Shown: in pieces, positions 14,734 to 15,307 of the stretch | Position numbering within the stretch: the stretch's first letter is position 1 | Layout: the number at the start of each line of letters is the position of its first letter | Assembly (NCBI GenBank): GCA_012512055.1 | Contig: JAAZEW010000304.1 | Span: forward strand, 1-15,307 | DNA length: 15,307 bases | DNA from: Bacillota bacterium | GTDB lineage: Bacteria > Bacillota_G > SHA-98 > UBA4971 | Reading direction: 5' to 3' | Program-made: the position numbers and the translations under genes | The notes under the pieces: generated by a model | What the model was told of the DNA's origin: nothing | The model's database searches: none | The model's input: only the letters and a program-made list of their open reading frames with translations

Positions 14734-15078
14734 CTGTTCGATATTCGAACACCTCTTGCGAAATAATCACCCGAAGACTGAAATGAGCCGGTAAAAACCC
14801 TGTCTGTGCTCTAATTTCGAACACGATCTCGTCTTGAGGTGGTCGAATATCGAACACCGTATCGCATAAACGCGTCCTACAAGGCGGCGGCTGATAGGAA
14901 ATCGCACACTCATTTCAAACTCGTGCTCGAAAACCGGACACCGCTTCCAAAAGCGTGTTCGAAAATCGAACACTCAGGCGTTAAAAGACCGTCGCCACGC
15001 TCAGAAAGTCTCAAAAACCTCAAAGTGTGTTCGAAAACCGGACATCTGCATCGCCGCACGTGTTCGAAAATCGAACAC
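14734..15078 (+). repeat. Array of seven 19-bp palindromes with alternating short and long linkers
   Basis: Seven elements of consensus GTGTTCGA-N3-TCGAACAC lie at 14734-14752, 14806-14824, 14839-14857, 14923-14941, 14955-14973, 15027-15045 and 15060-15078. The fifth and seventh are identical and perfect in both arms. Linkers are 53, 14, 65, 13, 53 and 14 nt, so a short and a long linker alternate and a two-element unit recurs about every 105-117 bp. Elements 1, 3, 5 and 7 keep a TCGAACAC right arm; 4 and 6 share CCGGACA(C/T); element 2 has a diverged left arm. Linker sequences are unrelated to one another by eye. It is not coding. The layout resembles BIME/REP mosaics or a multi-site protein-binding array; the true role is unknown. 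Confidence 0.85.
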
Positions 15079-15110
15079 GGACACCATAATTATCAAAGAA
15101 ACCTGAGAAG

Positions 15111-15307
15111 GTGATAGAAATTAGTACACGCTCCCCGGACCGGCTTTTTGACGCTTACACCCACTCCGAGACCATCCGGCGACTGTTAGCCACGCAGGGA
15201 ATCCCCCTGTATCCATGTTTCCTTTAGGGATTACTGCACCTTAACTGCCGTGATCCCAGGTGGGTGCTTTCTGGATCTTATGGGGATTATCGCATCTGCG
15301 TCAGCGT
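15111..15307 (+). pseudogene. Possible broken coding fragment at the right edge
   Basis: From a GTG at 15111 one frame reads protein-like (LFDAYTHSETIRRLLATQGI) for 38 codons to a TAG at 15225-15227, then stays open in the same frame to the window end (LLHLNCRDPRWVLSGSYGDY). The GTG lacks a clear ribosome site. It may be a gene remnant, such as one of a mobile element, or chance. I do not recognise a family, and no tRNA or known RNA is evident here. Confidence 0.2.

Noticed and set aside
14734..15078. CRISPR array
   Set aside because: Repeats are 19-bp perfect palindromes, linker lengths alternate between 13-14 and 53-65 nt, repeat subtypes vary, and no cas gene is present.
14734..15078. LexA (DinR) boxes or chromosomal parS sites
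   Set aside because: Gram-positive LexA boxes have CGAAC on the left and GTTCG on the right, the reverse of these arms. parS has a TTTCACGTGAAA core, which is absent.

Overview
The window looks like a chromosomal segment of a bacterium with two membranes that makes lipopolysaccharide. It carries three lipid A genes (lpxC, fabZ, lpxA), most of an Lpt transport set (lptC, lptA, lptD and one LptF/LptG-type permease) and a PorV/FadL-like outer-membrane barrel. Strong AGGAGG-type ribosome binding sites, extended -10 promoters, frequent GTG/TTG starts and roughly 50% GC suggest a diderm Firmicute-like lineage (for example Limnochordia, Halanaerobiales or Negativicutes relatives). That placement is inference; no rRNA is present to test it.

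Layout, left to right. Positions 1-6807 (minus strand, read right to left): lptC, lptA, an 835-residue membrane protein with an FtsX/MacB-like outline, its ABC ATPase, lpxC, fabZ and lpxA (cut by the left edge). The ATPase is LolD/MacB-like and is not LptB, although it sits near where lptB often lies. Extended -10 promoters lie in front of lptC and in front of the 835-residue gene. Positions 6808-7194: a non-coding divergent region with a perfect 7-bp inverted repeat and a possible gene relic. Positions 7195-10288 (plus strand): a CUT1-type sugar ABC operon in the order MalG-like permease, binding protein, MalF-like permease, without an ATPase. A 13-bp hairpin lies between the last two genes. 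Positions 10302-14508 (minus strand): porV-like gene, lptG/F and lptD, tightly coupled. The sugar operon therefore interrupts the outer-membrane gene block in the opposite orientation and appears to be an insertion.

Positions 14509-15307 hold no convincing intact gene. They contain a minus-strand terminator, a strong hairpin, and an array of seven 19-bp palindromes (consensus GTGTTCGA-N3-TCGAACAC). Two subtypes alternate, with short (13-14 nt) and long (53 or 65 nt) linkers. The right edge has an open frame broken by one in-frame TAG.

Together, LpxA, LpxC and FabZ supply lipid A and its hydroxyacyl precursors. LptC, LptA, LptF/G and LptD form the bridge to the outer membrane, with LptB expected elsewhere. 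The two strongest candidates for something undescribed are the giant permease-ATPase pair and the alternating palindrome array.
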